Positions 44,875-55,916 of a stretch of DNA of 64,000 nt are shown here, one piece after another. The first letter of the stretch is position 1. Every line of letters begins with the position of its first letter. Origin of the DNA: Flavobacterium indicum GPTSA100-9 = DSM 17447 (GTDB taxonomy: Bacteria; Bacteroidota; Bacteroidia; Flavobacteriales; Flavobacteriaceae); assembly GCF_000455605.1 (NCBI RefSeq), contig NC_017025.1, forward strand, positions 1,302,001 to 1,366,000, given 5' to 3'. The notes below the pieces were generated by a model that was given only the letters and a program-made list of their open reading frames with translations, did not search any database and was not told the origin of the DNA. The position numbers and the translations under genes were made by a program.

Positions 44875-45366
44875 ATGTTTAAAAGTAAGATAATAATAAT
44901 ATTACTATTCTTATTGATAGGTTGTAACGATAGAGGAACTCAGAAATCAGACACATTTATTAAAAATTCTAAAGGGGAAATTTATATTGTTATTTTAGAA
45001 ACAATTCAACAAGAAGGTATAAAACCTACTTATCTTACAAATGATGAAGTGGAAACTTTAAATAAAATTCTTCCTAAAGCGGTAAAACAAATGAATTTAG
45101 ATTTAAAGAAAATGTTTAAAGATTTTCCCTCTAAATGGCCAAATTTAGTAGTAAATTTAAATAATTATAAAAGACAATATTTTCCCTATATAATAAATAA
45201 AACTGGTGAAAAAGAAGTTTATATAAATTGTTTCTGTCAAGTTAATAATGATTATTGGAAAACTAAAGAAGTTATGGTATTGGGAGGTGGAAATTGTTTC
45301 TTTTATGGAAAAATAAATTTAAATACTGGAAAATTCCATGATTTTATGATTAATGCTCCTTTATAA
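44875..45366 (+). CDS. Lipoprotein of unknown function
   Basis: 163 aa. Lipobox LIGC (Cys 17) from ATG 44875. The longer frame begins inside the decayed site and is not a plausible signal peptide. The mature part (YLTNDEVETLNKILPKAVKQMNLDLKK) is mostly helical at first, then beta. No family. It lies just outside the last cassette. Confidence 0.68.
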   Translation: MFKSKIIIILLFLLIGCNDRGTQKSDTFIKNSKGEIYIVILETIQQEGIKPTYLTNDEVETLNKILPKAVKQMNLDLKKMFKDFPSKWPNLVVNLNNYKRQYFPYIINKTGEKEVYINCFCQVNNDYWKTKEVMVLGGGNCFFYGKINLNTGKFHDFMINAPL

Positions 45367-45523
45367 AAAAGGCATTTAGTAACTATTTAAAGAAATTGTG
45401 ATTTAGGATTTTATAAGCAGAAACATTTCTTATATTTGGTAGTATATTGAATGTATTAAGTAAAAAATAATAAATAAAATTTTGTTAACCATTAAAACAT
45501 TTTACAATATTAAAAAAACATCT

Positions 45524-46111
45524 ATGAAGTATTTTATTTTGCTATTATTTAGTACAATTTCTTTGGCTCAAAAAATATTTAAAGATGAGCAATTCAATTT
45601 TAGTATTCAAGAACCTGTTAATTGGATTAAAGCAGAAAAAAATGAAAGTATAAATAATTTTAAAGAGAAAATAAATCTATCAGAAGAAAAAATTGATTAT
45701 TTAATTGAAAAAAGTAAAGGTAAAATTGAAATTGTTACTTTTTATAAATATCCTATTAATTCAGTTAATGGAGTTATTCCTACGATAAAAGTTAATTTAC
45801 ATAAAAATCCAACTAAATCAATAAATAGTTTTAAGATGATGATTGAAAAATCCATTGAGCATATCAAGACTATTTATTTTGATTTAAAACTTACAAATAA
45901 ACTTGAGGTAACTAAACTAAATGGAAAAGATTGTGTTTGTTTTGAATCTATATATTCAATCCCTGTTAATGATGGTACCATTGAAATAAAAACAATTTGT
46001 TATTCTGTACCAGTTGGGAAATATTACTTTAATATTACTTTTATGGAACCAATGAGTGAAGATAATCAACAAATGTTTAAAGAGTTAATAAACTCGATTC
46101 GAATTTTATAG
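45524..46111 (+). CDS. Secreted protein of unknown function
   Basis: 195 aa. Signal peptide MKYFILLLFSTISLAQ. The mature sequence (FKDEQFNFSIQEPVNWIKAEK ... GTIEIKTICYSVPVGKYYFNITFMEP ... FKELINSIRIL) resembles PsbP/Mog1-like secreted domains that begin with a 'fsi..P.nW' pattern and end in 'f..i..SI'. Function unknown. A TATATTTG box near 45432 may be its promoter. Confidence 0.72.
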   Translation: MKYFILLLFSTISLAQKIFKDEQFNFSIQEPVNWIKAEKNESINNFKEKINLSEEKIDYLIEKSKGKIEIVTFYKYPINSVNGVIPTIKVNLHKNPTKSINSFKMMIEKSIEHIKTIYFDLKLTNKLEVTKLNGKDCVCFESIYSIPVNDGTIEIKTICYSVPVGKYYFNITFMEPMSEDNQQMFKELINSIRIL

Positions 46112-46130
46112 ATATTTACTTTTAATATTA

Positions 46131-46439
46131 AAAATTGAAAAAGAGAAAGTAGAACTTAGTAAAAAAGCACGTTTAACATCATCTTCTAAAATAGAACTTT
46201 CTGGTAAAAATTATAAAACTATTAAAAGTTTTGATAAAAAAGGATTTTACTTTTTAATCACAGAACCTTTATACACTTCAGATAATCATTTTGCTTTTAT
46301 TAGAATAAATGCTTGGCAAAAAGCAATATTTCTTGGAGAAGATACAAATGAACTTTTTGCAACATTTACCATAACATTTCAAAAGAATAAAAATGATAAA
46401 TGGGAACAGGTTGGAATTAAAGAGCATTTAATTCAATAA
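46131..46439 (+). pseudogene. Remnant coding frame without a start codon
   Basis: An uninterrupted frame of 102 codons with coding-like composition (KIEKEKVELSKKARLTSSSK; FYFLITEPLYTSDNHFAFIR; ELFATFTITFQKNKNDKWEQVGIKEHLIQ) ends at TAA 46437. It contains no Met, Val-GTG or TTG start in frame, and an in-frame stop lies upstream near 46086. It is probably the C-terminal part of a truncated gene. The family is not recognised. Confidence 0.6.
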
Positions 46440-46549
46440 AGGTTTTTATAACAGAAGCTAGTTAAACTATTTAAGTGAATAAACTCAATTTTCAGTAAGA
46501 AATCTTATTTTTACTAGAAATATTAAGTTTTAATTTTTAAATCTTTAAA

Positions 46550-47101
46550 ATGAAAAATATTCTAATACTTTTCATGGTTTTAAATAACAGTTTTCTTATT
46601 GCACAAAATACGACAACTACTAAAGCTAGAACACTTTTGGAGAATGCTTCGCTTGTTAAAATTGCAAAAGATTGGAATACAACTGCATTTCTTTTATCCG
46701 GAAATGGAGAAACCGTTTCATTTATTCCAATTGAAATAACTGATTTAAAAACAAATGAGGTTGTTCAAGCACTTCAAGTGGAAATGACTACTAATTGTAG
46801 GGGTTATAAATATTTTGAAATTTCATATATTGATGTAGATGAAATAGAAGGAATAGTTAAGTATCTTGAAACGTATGTAGAACCAAAAATGTCAAAAAGG
46901 ACTGATTTAAAAAAATCAAATTCTTACGTTTACAAAACCAAAGAAATTAAAATTAGTTTTACAATTGGTTATTCAACAAATAAGTTAGAAGTTTATTGTA
47001 AAAATAAAGAGGATTACAACGAACAATGTTTTTTCTGGACTGAATCATTAAGTAGTAAAGCTCAAGAATTACTGACTGTTTTAAAATCTTTTAATTATTA
47101 A
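46550..47101 (+). CDS. Secreted protein of unknown function
   Basis: 183 aa. Signal peptide MKNILILFMVLNNSFLIAQ. The mature part (VEMTTNCRGYKYFEISYIDVDEIEGIVKYLETYVEPKM; YNEQCFFWTESLSSKAQELLTVLKSF) is acidic and mixed alpha/beta with one Cys pair likely disulphide-bonded. No family recognised. It stands alone. Confidence 0.7.
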   Translation: MKNILILFMVLNNSFLIAQNTTTTKARTLLENASLVKIAKDWNTTAFLLSGNGETVSFIPIEITDLKTNEVVQALQVEMTTNCRGYKYFEISYIDVDEIEGIVKYLETYVEPKMSKRTDLKKSNSYVYKTKEIKISFTIGYSTNKLEVYCKNKEDYNEQCFFWTESLSSKAQELLTVLKSFNY

Positions 47102-47197
47102 TTAATTTAATAAGTATAATTTTTTATTAAATTAGTTATCTAAAATGAATAATTATTTTTTTAATTGTTTTTGAAATAAATCTTAATTAAATATAGT

Positions 47198-47893
47198 ATG
47201 AAAAATAGTTTAACAGTAGTATTAACTATATTAGTTATTCTCCAGATTAATGCACAAAACAAATGGTTTTCAACATATAGTGACCAAAAAGCTTTAGTTG
47301 CTGATGCTTCTAAAATTGTTAAGCAAATGAAAACTAAAATTCATAATGCAAATAAAGACATTAAGTTGACTAATAATGTTGTTGTTAAAAACACAACACC
47401 TTATTTAATTTATATTTATAATGACTCAATTAACCTTCCATTTTGGGAGGAAGTAATTGAACCTCAAAAGAATTTTTTCACTGAAGTTTCTGGTGGAGAA
47501 ATTGAAGGAAAAAAAGTTTTTGGATTGTTTTTCAATGGTTTTTATGTAGTACATGAAATGGGGCATTCCATTGCAATGAGTACTGGTAAGAATTTTGACA
47601 ATGCTTTTGACAGTGAGTATGATGCAAATGTTTTTGCTATTTTATATTGGCGAACAACAAACAATAAAGCCAAATTAGAAGAATGTTATTTTTATGCAAA
47701 AAAAATCCTTTCTAAATTGCAAAATCCAGTTCCTGAGAATGAAGATTTTAAAGAATATCTAACCAAACATTATGAAGAGCTTTCTTCTGATCCTTACAAA
47801 TATGGTTATATTCAGTTTTCTCAATTTGTTGAAATTTATGAAAATAAAGAATTGCCTGATTTTGATACTTTTATAAAGAATTATCTAAAATAA
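47198..47893 (+). CDS. Secreted zinc-metallopeptidase-like protein
   Basis: 231 aa. Signal peptide MKNSLTVVLTILVILQINAQ. The zincin motif HEMGH is at residues 119-123, with acidic residues E140/D142 in FDSEYDANVFAILYW as the likely third ligand, an arrangement known from gluzincin-like families. Its substrate is unknown. It is followed by a 24-codon ORF at about 47926 that I do not call a gene. Confidence 0.75.
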   Translation: MKNSLTVVLTILVILQINAQNKWFSTYSDQKALVADASKIVKQMKTKIHNANKDIKLTNNVVVKNTTPYLIYIYNDSINLPFWEEVIEPQKNFFTEVSGGEIEGKKVFGLFFNGFYVVHEMGHSIAMSTGKNFDNAFDSEYDANVFAILYWRTTNNKAKLEECYFYAKKILSKLQNPVPENEDFKEYLTKHYEELSSDPYKYGYIQFSQFVEIYENKELPDFDTFIKNYLK

Positions 47894-48034
47894 CATATTC
47901 CAAAAAGCTAAATAAATTTTTACAAATGAATAAATATTTTTTTAAATATTTGGATACTAAATTTGATAAAAATGTCGCAATGAAGTTAGAAAAGATGTAG
48001 TTGGTTTATAGTTCTTCCATTCATTTTAATTCTA

Positions 48035-48059
48035 ATAAAGGAACTGAATTAACAGTTCC
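48035..48059 (-). terminator. Hairpin at the end of the frnE-like gene
   Basis: GGAACTG / CAGTTCC with a 6-base loop overlapping the stop codon, followed on the minus strand by a short T-rich run (TTTATTAG). A weak terminator for the minus-strand pair. Confidence 0.5.
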
Positions 48060-48756
48060 CTTCTATATCACAATTTTCTCCAGTATAGTTAGCTTGTTCC
48101 AAAGTAGACGCTTTCCATTTAGAGTGTATATCATGTAAAGCTTCTAAAAAAGTTTCAGGTGGTAAAGCACCATTAAAACTAATACTGTTAAAGGCAACAA
48201 AAAAAGGCACACCACGTAAACCATATTGTCCGCCTAATTGCATGTCTTCATTTATAGCTTCACCATAAGCATCTGAGTGGAGTAGTTGTTTTACTTCGTC
48301 TTGCGGTAAACCAAGTTCAGTAGCAATGTTGAGTAAAGTATCTTTATCACTAATGTTTTCTCCATTTATAAAAACCGCTTCAAACAAACGATCTTCTAAA
48401 GAATGTACCAATTGTGTTGGTTTAGCATATTGTAATAGACGATGAGCATCATAACTATTGGCCCATTTCATTTGGTCTAAATTAAATGAAATACCTGCTT
48501 GTTTTGCCATTTGCGCCACTTGTTCATTCAATTGTTTAGCTTGCATGTAATCCATGTTTTTATGATTCGCTAACGCTTGATGCGCATCTATTGTTGGGTC
48601 GTACTTTAAGTAAGGCGCCAATTGAAAGCTGTGCCAAGTGAGTTGTAAGTCGTCTTTATGCTCAAATTGTACCAAGGCTTTATCTAAATTTCGTTTACCA
48701 ATAAAACAAAACGGACATAAGAAATCCGACCAAATATCTAATTTTAATTTATTCAT
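48049..48756 (-). CDS. FrnE-like DsbA-family oxidoreductase
   Basis: 235 aa. Thioredoxin fold with CPFC at residues 14-17 (SDFLCPFCFIGKR) and the FrnE-like helical insertion (about 70-160). The cis-Pro loop is RGVPFFV. These proteins are 2-hydroxychromene-2-carboxylate isomerase/DsbA-related disulphide oxidoreductases. The start ATG at 48756 is preferred; the longer frame runs into the upstream hxlR-like gene. It is transcribed with that gene, which lies 5 bases upstream. Confidence 0.88.
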   Translation of the reverse strand: MNKLKLDIWSDFLCPFCFIGKRNLDKALVQFEHKDDLQLTWHSFQLAPYLKYDPTIDAHQALANHKNMDYMQAKQLNEQVAQMAKQAGISFNLDQMKWANSYDAHRLLQYAKPTQLVHSLEDRLFEAVFINGENISDKDTLLNIATELGLPQDEVKQLLHSDAYGEAINEDMQLGGQYGLRGVPFFVAFNSISFNGALPPETFLEALHDIHSKWKASTLEQANYTGENCDIEGNC

Positions 48757-48761
48757 AGTAT

Positions 48762-49124
48762 TTATTTTTTTAATTCTTGTTGTCGATGAAACATTCCCCA
48801 TTCCACCATTTTGTCTAATACTTCATTTAATTTTTTTGCTGAATCAGAAAGTTCATATTCTACAATAACAGGTGTAGAATCATATACTTTTCTTAATACA
48901 ATACCATTTAATTCTAATTCTTTCAACTCTTTTGACAACATTCTTGGTGTTATTTTACCAATGTTTTTTTGAATTTCGGTAAAACGTTTCTTTTCAAATA
49001 ACAACGAGCCTATGATAGGAAGTTTCCATTTTCCATTAATCACATTTAAGGTGTCGTTTACAGCCAAAACATAATTCATAGGGCAGCCAATACCTGCTTT
49101 AATTGTCGGGATTTCTATTTCCAT
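48762..49124 (-). CDS. HxlR-family transcriptional regulator
   Basis: 120 aa winged helix: GCPMNYVLAVNDTLNVINGKWKLPIIGSLLFEKKRFTEIQKNI and the recognition part ITPRMLSKELKELELNGIVLRKVY. Cys 14 is in the usual position of the redox/electrophile-sensing Cys of HxlR proteins. Divergent from the qorB-like gene with palindromic DNA between them, like E. coli ytfH/qorB. It probably represses both until quinones or electrophiles appear. Confidence 0.9.
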   Translation of the reverse strand: MEIEIPTIKAGIGCPMNYVLAVNDTLNVINGKWKLPIIGSLLFEKKRFTEIQKNIGKITPRMLSKELKELELNGIVLRKVYDSTPVIVEYELSDSAKKLNEVLDKMVEWGMFHRQQELKK

Positions 49125-49142
49125 AAGAAAGGGAATTTTAAG

Positions 49143-49210
49143 TATACAAAAGGATAGTAATATACTTTAGTATAGTAGTATATTTTGTATAGCAAAGATA
49201 CGTAACTTTG
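49143..49210 (+). promoter_or_regulatory. Operator region between hxlR and the qorB-like gene
   Basis: Nested inverted repeats: TATACAAAA (49143-49151) with TTTTGTATA (49183-49191), and TATACTTTAGTATA (49161-49174). The -7 box TAACTTTG is at 49203-49210, followed by the qorB-like ATG at 49239. Binding of the divergent HxlR protein here is inferred. Confidence 0.6.
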
Positions 49211-49238
49211 TTTCAATAAAAAAATAAATAGAAAAATT

Positions 49239-50102
49239 ATGCTATTAGTTACAGGCGCTACAGGCCAATTAGGTAAGGGTATTGTTCAATTTTTAGAACA
49301 AAAAAACAAACTTTCAGAAGTTGCTGTTTTAGTGAGAGATGCAGCAAAAGCAAACGATTTGAAAGAAAAGGGAGTTACTATTCGTATTGGAGATTACCAC
49401 CAACCAGAATTGTTGAATGAAGCTTTAAAAGGAATTGATACGGTGGTGTTAATTTCGTCTAATGATTTTAATGATCGAATAGGACAACATAAAAATGTGG
49501 TTGATGCAGCAGTTAAAAATGGGGTCAAACATATTTTGTATACGGGTGTTTCGATGAATGCTATTGATACATCCCCTTTGAAACCGTTTTTAGGAGATCA
49601 TTATGAAACGGAAGCTTACATTAAAGCGAGTGGCATTCCATATACTTTTTTACTACATTCACTTTATGCGGATGTGTTACCTATGTTTATTGGTCCCAAT
49701 CCGGTAGAAACAGGCGTGTTTTTTGCTGCAGGTGAAGGGAAAGTAACGTTTGCCGATCGTTTAGATTTAGCAGAAGCGATAGCTAACATACTTATTTCAG
49801 AAGGGCATATAAATAAAACTTACAGAATGACGAATACAACAGCGTATTCTTTTCAAGAGGTAGCTACTTATTTAAGTGAATTATCGGGTAAAGAAGTAAG
49901 TTATGTGAGTCCAACTGAAAAAGAATTTCAAGAGGCATTAGAAGGAATGGGTTTGCCTACACCAATAGTTCAAATGTCTCTAGGTTTTGCAGCCGGAATT
50001 AAAAACAATGATTTTGATACACCTTTTTCAGATTTACAAACTATTTTAGGAAGAAAACCTACTGATTTAAAAGCTTACCTACAAAAAACCTACTTTAATT
50101 AA
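49239..50102 (+). CDS. QorB-like NAD(P)-dependent quinone reductase (atypical SDR)
   Basis: 287 aa. Glycine-rich NAD(P) motif TGATGQLG at residues 5-12, then the NmrA/QorB pattern (TVVLISSNDFNDRIGQHKNVVDAAVKNGVKHILYTG). Close in type to E. coli QorB. It reduces quinones and is likely to be induced by the divergent HxlR regulator. A strong hairpin terminator follows the stop codon. Confidence 0.88.
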   Translation: MLLVTGATGQLGKGIVQFLEQKNKLSEVAVLVRDAAKANDLKEKGVTIRIGDYHQPELLNEALKGIDTVVLISSNDFNDRIGQHKNVVDAAVKNGVKHILYTGVSMNAIDTSPLKPFLGDHYETEAYIKASGIPYTFLLHSLYADVLPMFIGPNPVETGVFFAAGEGKVTFADRLDLAEAIANILISEGHINKTYRMTNTTAYSFQEVATYLSELSGKEVSYVSPTEKEFQEALEGMGLPTPIVQMSLGFAAGIKNNDFDTPFSDLQTILGRKPTDLKAYLQKTYFN

Positions 50103-50107
50103 AGGTT

Positions 50108-50136
50108 AAAGCTGTCTGAAAAGACAGCTTTTTTAT
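50108..50136 (+). terminator. Terminator after the qorB-like gene
   Basis: AAAGCTGTCT-GAAA-AGACAGCTTTTTT: 9-bp stem, tetraloop, T tract. Confidence 0.9.
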
Positions 50137-50184
50137 TTATTCCAATTCAACTTTTTTTGTTAGTTTTACGCTAAAATTTAATTC

Positions 50185-51063
50185 ATGAGTGGCGGACATT
50201 TAAGAACTAATACGAGTTGTGAAAATTGCGGACAGGAAGTCTTACTTCGTTTTTGTCCGAATTGTGGCCAAGAAAATGTAGAAACAAGGCAATCTTTTCA
50301 TTATTTATTTACTCATTTTATTGAAGATTTGACTCATTATGAAAATGGGTTTTGGAAAGCAATAAAATATTTGCTATTTTCTCCAGTTACATTAACTAAA
50401 ACGTATTTAGAAGGTAAAAGAAAGAAATTTATCGCCCCAGTAAAATTGTTTATTTTTATCAATTTTGTTTTTTTTCTTCTTTATGGAGTAATCAAAGTTG
50501 ATTCTAAAGAAGAAGAAAGTTTAAATATTAGGACTTCTGAACAAAATAAAAAATTAGCACGTTTGGATTTAGAAATTGAAAAAGATGATGAGTTTTATTT
50601 TTTTCAAGAGAAAATAGATAATTTAAATAAAAAGTATACACCAGAAGAGATAGTGGATAAATTACGCGAGCAATTTAAGCATCAACTTCCTAAGGCGTTG
50701 TTTATTTATTTACCCATTTTTGCTTTTTTAACCTGGTTATTTCATAACAAAAAAAAGTGGTGGTATTTTGAACACGGTATTTTTACCTTTCATTATTTTT
50801 CCAGTTTACTGTTACTGTTGCTTATAGCACGAACGTTAAATTATTTATTTGTTAAATTAGGTTTGCATCAAATTGATGATGTATTTGATGTAATTGTATT
50901 TATATACATTGTAGTTTTATTTTACAAATCAATTTATCAAATGTATCATGAAAGTAAATGGACTACTTTTTGGAAAGCAACCTTATTATTTGTAATTAAT
51001 TTTACATTGATAATTCTAATTATCACGATGCTTATCTTATTTTCATTTATTCTTATTAACTAA
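50185..51063 (+). CDS. DUF3667 membrane protein
   Basis: 292 aa. N-terminal zinc ribbon (CENCGQEVLLRFCPNCGQENV, two CxxC pairs) then the DUF3667 segment SFHYLFTHFIEDLTHYENGFWKAIKYLLFSP. About five hydrophobic segments follow from residue 92. The family is of unknown function and common in Flavobacteriia. The next gene starts 3 bases after its stop, so they form an operon. Confidence 0.88.
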   Translation: MSGGHLRTNTSCENCGQEVLLRFCPNCGQENVETRQSFHYLFTHFIEDLTHYENGFWKAIKYLLFSPVTLTKTYLEGKRKKFIAPVKLFIFINFVFFLLYGVIKVDSKEEESLNIRTSEQNKKLARLDLEIEKDDEFYFFQEKIDNLNKKYTPEEIVDKLREQFKHQLPKALFIYLPIFAFLTWLFHNKKKWWYFEHGIFTFHYFSSLLLLLLIARTLNYLFVKLGLHQIDDVFDVIVFIYIVVLFYKSIYQMYHESKWTTFWKATLLFVINFTLIILIITMLILFSFILIN

Positions 51064-51066
51064 TTT

Positions 51067-51870
51067 ATGTCAAAAATTATATTAATTACAGGCGGTTCTT
51101 CTGGAATTGGAAAAGCGGTTGGCGAATTTCTTCAAGAAAAAGGATACACGGTTTATGGTACAAGTAGAAATCCTGAAACTGTTCAAAATTCTAAGTTAAA
51201 ACTACTAGCATTAGATGTTAGAAACACTAATTCTATTCAATTTTGTATAGATGAAGTAATTCGTTTAGAAGGAAAAATAGACGTGCTAATTAATAACGCA
51301 GGTGTTGGAATTACAGGTCCCTTAGAAGAAATTCCGATGGAAGAAATTAAAAATAATTTCGACACTAATTTATTTGGTCCAATCGCGTTAATGAAAGCGG
51401 TATTGCCTGCTATGCGCTCACAAAAAAGTGGACTAATTATTAATGTAACGTCGATTGCAGGCTATATGGGATTACCTTTTAGAAGTATCTATTCGGCTTC
51501 TAAAGGAGCTTTAGAATTGATTACAGAATCAATACGCATGGAGACCAAAGCCTTTGGAATTCAAATTACGAATGTAGCGCCAGGTGATTTTGCAACGGAT
51601 ATTGCCAGTCGTCGTTTTCATGCTCCAGTTCAAAAAGGTTCAGCTTATGAGCAAGTGTACCAAGCACAGCTCGATATGGTAAATGAACACGTGAATAGCG
51701 GAAGTGATCCAATAGATATGGCTGTTGCTATTGCTAAAATTATTGAATCACCAAAACCAAAAGTTCATTATAAAGTTGGGGCATTTATGCAAAAATTTTC
51801 AATTGTATTGAAACGAATTTTACCCGACACGGTTTATGAAAAAATACTCATGAATCATTATAAATTGTAA
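51067..51870 (+). CDS. Short-chain dehydrogenase/reductase
   Basis: 267 aa classical SDR. NAD(P) motif TGGSSGIG at residues 7-14, NNAG (about 75-78), catalytic S in NVTSIAGYMG, and YSASKGA with Tyr and Lys near 145-150. The C-terminal extension ending in KILMNHYKL is membrane-peripheral in appearance. Substrate unknown. Operon partner of the DUF3667 gene. Confidence 0.9.
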   Translation: MSKIILITGGSSGIGKAVGEFLQEKGYTVYGTSRNPETVQNSKLKLLALDVRNTNSIQFCIDEVIRLEGKIDVLINNAGVGITGPLEEIPMEEIKNNFDTNLFGPIALMKAVLPAMRSQKSGLIINVTSIAGYMGLPFRSIYSASKGALELITESIRMETKAFGIQITNVAPGDFATDIASRRFHAPVQKGSAYEQVYQAQLDMVNEHVNSGSDPIDMAVAIAKIIESPKPKVHYKVGAFMQKFSIVLKRILPDTVYEKILMNHYKL

Positions 51871-51895
51871 TTTAATTTGAAGTTGACTTTTGTAA

Positions 51896-51924
51896 TTGAA
51901 ATTGAAATGGATTTCATACTTTTG
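51896..51924 (+). promoter_or_regulatory. Promoter of the transaldolase-type gene
   Basis: TTG (51896-51898), 18 bases, then TACTTTTG (51917-51924), a standard Bacteroidota promoter layout. ATG follows at 51962. Confidence 0.65.
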
Positions 51925-51961
51925 CAGAAACAACACATAAACAAAAATAAAAGTAAGACAA

Positions 51962-52618
51962 ATGAAATTTTTTATTGACACAGCAAACTTAAACGACATT
52001 AAAGAAGCACAAGCATTAGGTGTTTTAGATGGAGTAACAACAAATCCATCGTTAATGGCTAAAGAAGGAATTACAGGTAAAAACAACATTTTAAAACACT
52101 ATGTGGATATATGTAATATAGTTGATGGTGATGTAAGTGCTGAGGTAATTGCAACGGATTACGAAGGAATGATTAAAGAAGGTGAGGAGTTAGCGGAATT
52201 ACATGAGCAAATTGTTGTTAAGATTCCAATGACTAAAGACGGAATTAAAGCATGTAAATATTTCTCTGATAATGGTATCAAAACAAATGTAACTTTAGTT
52301 TTTTCTGCTGGTCAAGCGTTATTAGCTGCAAAAGCAGGTGCTACTTATGTATCTCCATTCTTAGGTCGTTTAGATGATATTTCAACAGACGGTTTGAATC
52401 TTATTGATGAAATTCGTCAGATTTATGATAATTATGCCTTTGAAACACAAATTTTAGCAGCTTCAGTTCGTCATACTATGCATGTTGTAAATTGTGCCAA
52501 AATTGGAGCAGATGTTATGACAGGGCCATTATCTTCTATCACTGGATTATTAAAACACCCGTTAACAGATATTGGTTTAGCACAGTTTTTAGCAGATTAT
52601 GCTAAAGGAAATCAATAA
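51962..52618 (+). CDS. fsa: Fructose-6-phosphate aldolase / small transaldolase
   Basis: 218 aa, the short single-domain form. [11 protein letters not shown] and the signature [12 protein letters not shown] are present. The Schiff-base lysine is K87 in VVKIPM. It catalyses aldol transfer or cleavage of sugar phosphates in the cytosol. The distinction between fructose-6-phosphate aldolase and transaldolase cannot be made from this sequence alone. A clear promoter precedes it and a strong terminator follows. Confidence 0.9.
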   Translation: MKFFIDTANLNDIKEAQALGVLDGVTTNPSLMAKEGITGKNNILKHYVDICNIVDGDVSAEVIATDYEGMIKEGEELAELHEQIVVKIPMTKDGIKACKYFSDNGIKTNVTLVFSAGQALLAAKAGATYVSPFLGRLDDISTDGLNLIDEIRQIYDNYAFETQILAASVRHTMHVVNCAKIGADVMTGPLSSITGLLKHPLTDIGLAQFLADYAKGNQ

Positions 52619-52638
52619 GTACTAAAAAAATAAAATAA

Positions 52639-52673
52639 AAAAACCACATGCATTACTCATGTGGTTTTTTTTT
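52639..52673. terminator. Bidirectional terminator between fsa and the lipoprotein gene
   Basis: AAAACCACATG / CATGTGGTTTT with a 7-base loop, flanked by A and T runs, between two convergent genes (stops at 52618 and 52692). Confidence 0.9.
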
Positions 52674-52691
52674 GAATAACTAAAATTAACC

Positions 52692-54098
52692 CTATTTATT
52701 CAATTGATTTTCAAAATTAATATCAAATAAACTAACAAAAGCATTGTTAATACTTCCATCAGCATTTAATATCATTGTTCTGTGTATTTTGTTAATTACC
52801 CATTTTTCTTTTATTTCTTTAAAGTTTGGAGAATATAACTCTAAAGAATTATTAAAATTATTCTTTTTCAATTCATTAAGCCACTCAGTATTTGTGTTAC
52901 CTATATTGATTGAAATAAATTGAATGTCAGGGTATTTAGCCTTTAATTCATCAACTTTTTTATGTGAATGCACGGCGTGTGATTCAGATTGTTTTGTCCA
53001 AAAGTACAAGACCGTTTTATTTTTAATAATCTTATTCAAATCAACTTTATTACCATTTGTGTCGTACAAAGTAATAACAGGAAGATGTGAGTGATTGTGT
53101 AAATTATGAATGTTCTTAGAAGTTTTCATTACTTCTTCTTCTAATTTCTTATCAGTAGAAATTTTAGAATATAATTGAAAAAACTTAGTATTGTTTTCAG
53201 TACACTGATCTGTCAATAAATACATATTGGCAATGTTGTTTACTACTAAATTTTTTACATGTAAATTTTTAATTAAAGTATCTGCAATTTGTAACTTTTT
53301 AATATTGTTTTCTAAACTCATTTCATCTGCTATATTTTTAGCATCAGAAAGTACAATGTTATTTAGAAGTACAGTAATATATTTTACAAAAGGAGAATAA
53401 TTAACTAAAGCGGTATCATTTAAGTTAATTGCTTTTCTATGATTGTAATAGTTTACAGGTAATTTATTTTTAATAGATTTTCCAGTTCTAAACTCATGTG
53501 CAAACGGATAAACTTCTTTTTTATAAGCATGATTCAATTCAACACTTGAAGCAGCTATTTTATCAAATTCATCGCTCCAATTGATAAAAGCTTTTCTTTT
53601 AAGGTATAAGGATTTTGTTTTATTATAGCTCGAATCAATGTTCTTTACAAATTCGGCTACATCTTTAGTATACACATCATACATTTTGTTTCTGTCATTT
53701 TCATTGTGAAGGTATAATTCCATTAAGAAATTATTTTTTTCATCTCCACGACCACAAAACATTAAGGAATTATCAAAATCTACCGTATTCAAACGAAGCA
53801 TTAAACTATCGTTCTTTTCAAAATACACATATTGGTATTCAGGATCGTGTTTAAAACTATATAGTCCAGGTGTTAATGAATCGAATTTGTGAAAAAAACG
53901 ATTGTTTTTATCTAAGAAGAAAGTATCAATAACTTTGTCATCTTTCATAAAAACAACAAAATTGGTTTTTGGATTTTCAATTTCACCACCAAAATAGGCA
54001 ACATAATTTTGTTCTTCAAATACTTGCTTACAGGATATTAAATTTGTTGCAATAAAGGATAAGGTCAATAAAATTATATAAGGGTATTTTTTTTGCAT
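52692..54098 (-). CDS. Thioredoxin-like lipoprotein lacking the CxxC motif
   Basis: 468 aa. Lipobox ISC (Cys 23). The long helical middle part (about 95-320) is followed by a TlpA/AhpC-like thioredoxin domain: VTLYDTNGNKVDLNKIIKNKTVLYFWTKQSESHAVHSHKKVDEL. In the place of the active-site CxxC after FW stands TKQSES, so it is unlikely to act as a disulphide oxidoreductase. The start at 54098 is preferred because the -7 box is at 54120-54127, leaving only 3 bases for the other ATG. Confidence 0.8.
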   Translation of the reverse strand: MQKKYPYIILLTLSFIATNLISCKQVFEEQNYVAYFGGEIENPKTNFVVFMKDDKVIDTFFLDKNNRFFHKFDSLTPGLYSFKHDPEYQYVYFEKNDSLMLRLNTVDFDNSLMFCGRGDEKNNFLMELYLHNENDRNKMYDVYTKDVAEFVKNIDSSYNKTKSLYLKRKAFINWSDEFDKIAASSVELNHAYKKEVYPFAHEFRTGKSIKNKLPVNYYNHRKAINLNDTALVNYSPFVKYITVLLNNIVLSDAKNIADEMSLENNIKKLQIADTLIKNLHVKNLVVNNIANMYLLTDQCTENNTKFFQLYSKISTDKKLEEEVMKTSKNIHNLHNHSHLPVITLYDTNGNKVDLNKIIKNKTVLYFWTKQSESHAVHSHKKVDELKAKYPDIQFISINIGNTNTEWLNELKKNNFNNSLELYSPNFKEIKEKWVINKIHRTMILNADGSINNAFVSLFDINFENQLNK

Positions 54099-54119
54099 AG
54101 GGGGCTTCATTTACAGAAA

Positions 54120-54127
54120 CAAATATA
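54120..54127 (-). promoter_or_regulatory. -7 box of the thioredoxin-like lipoprotein gene
   Basis: CAAATATA on the + strand, i.e. TATATTTG on the minus strand, about 20 bases before the chosen ATG. Confidence 0.55.
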
Positions 54128-54215
54128 TTTCTTTCCTTTTACTAGCATTGTTAATAGAGCGTTAAAAAATTAAATAATAATACTAAAAATTAATGTTAAA
54201 CTCAATCTAAATTGC

Positions 54216-55868
<1,653 letters not shown>

Positions 55869-55886
55869 TTTAAATAATTTACAATA

Positions 55887-55916
55887 AAAAATCCCGAGTA
55901 GCAACCCGGGATTTTT
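55887..55916. terminator. Terminator between ABC-F gene and trmD operon
   Basis: AAAAATCCCG / CGGGATTTTTT, loop of about 9 bases, between convergent genes. Confidence 0.88.

Noticed and set aside
47926..48000. 24-codon ORF after the metallopeptidase gene
   Set aside because: Too short, no features. Could be chance in AT-rich DNA.
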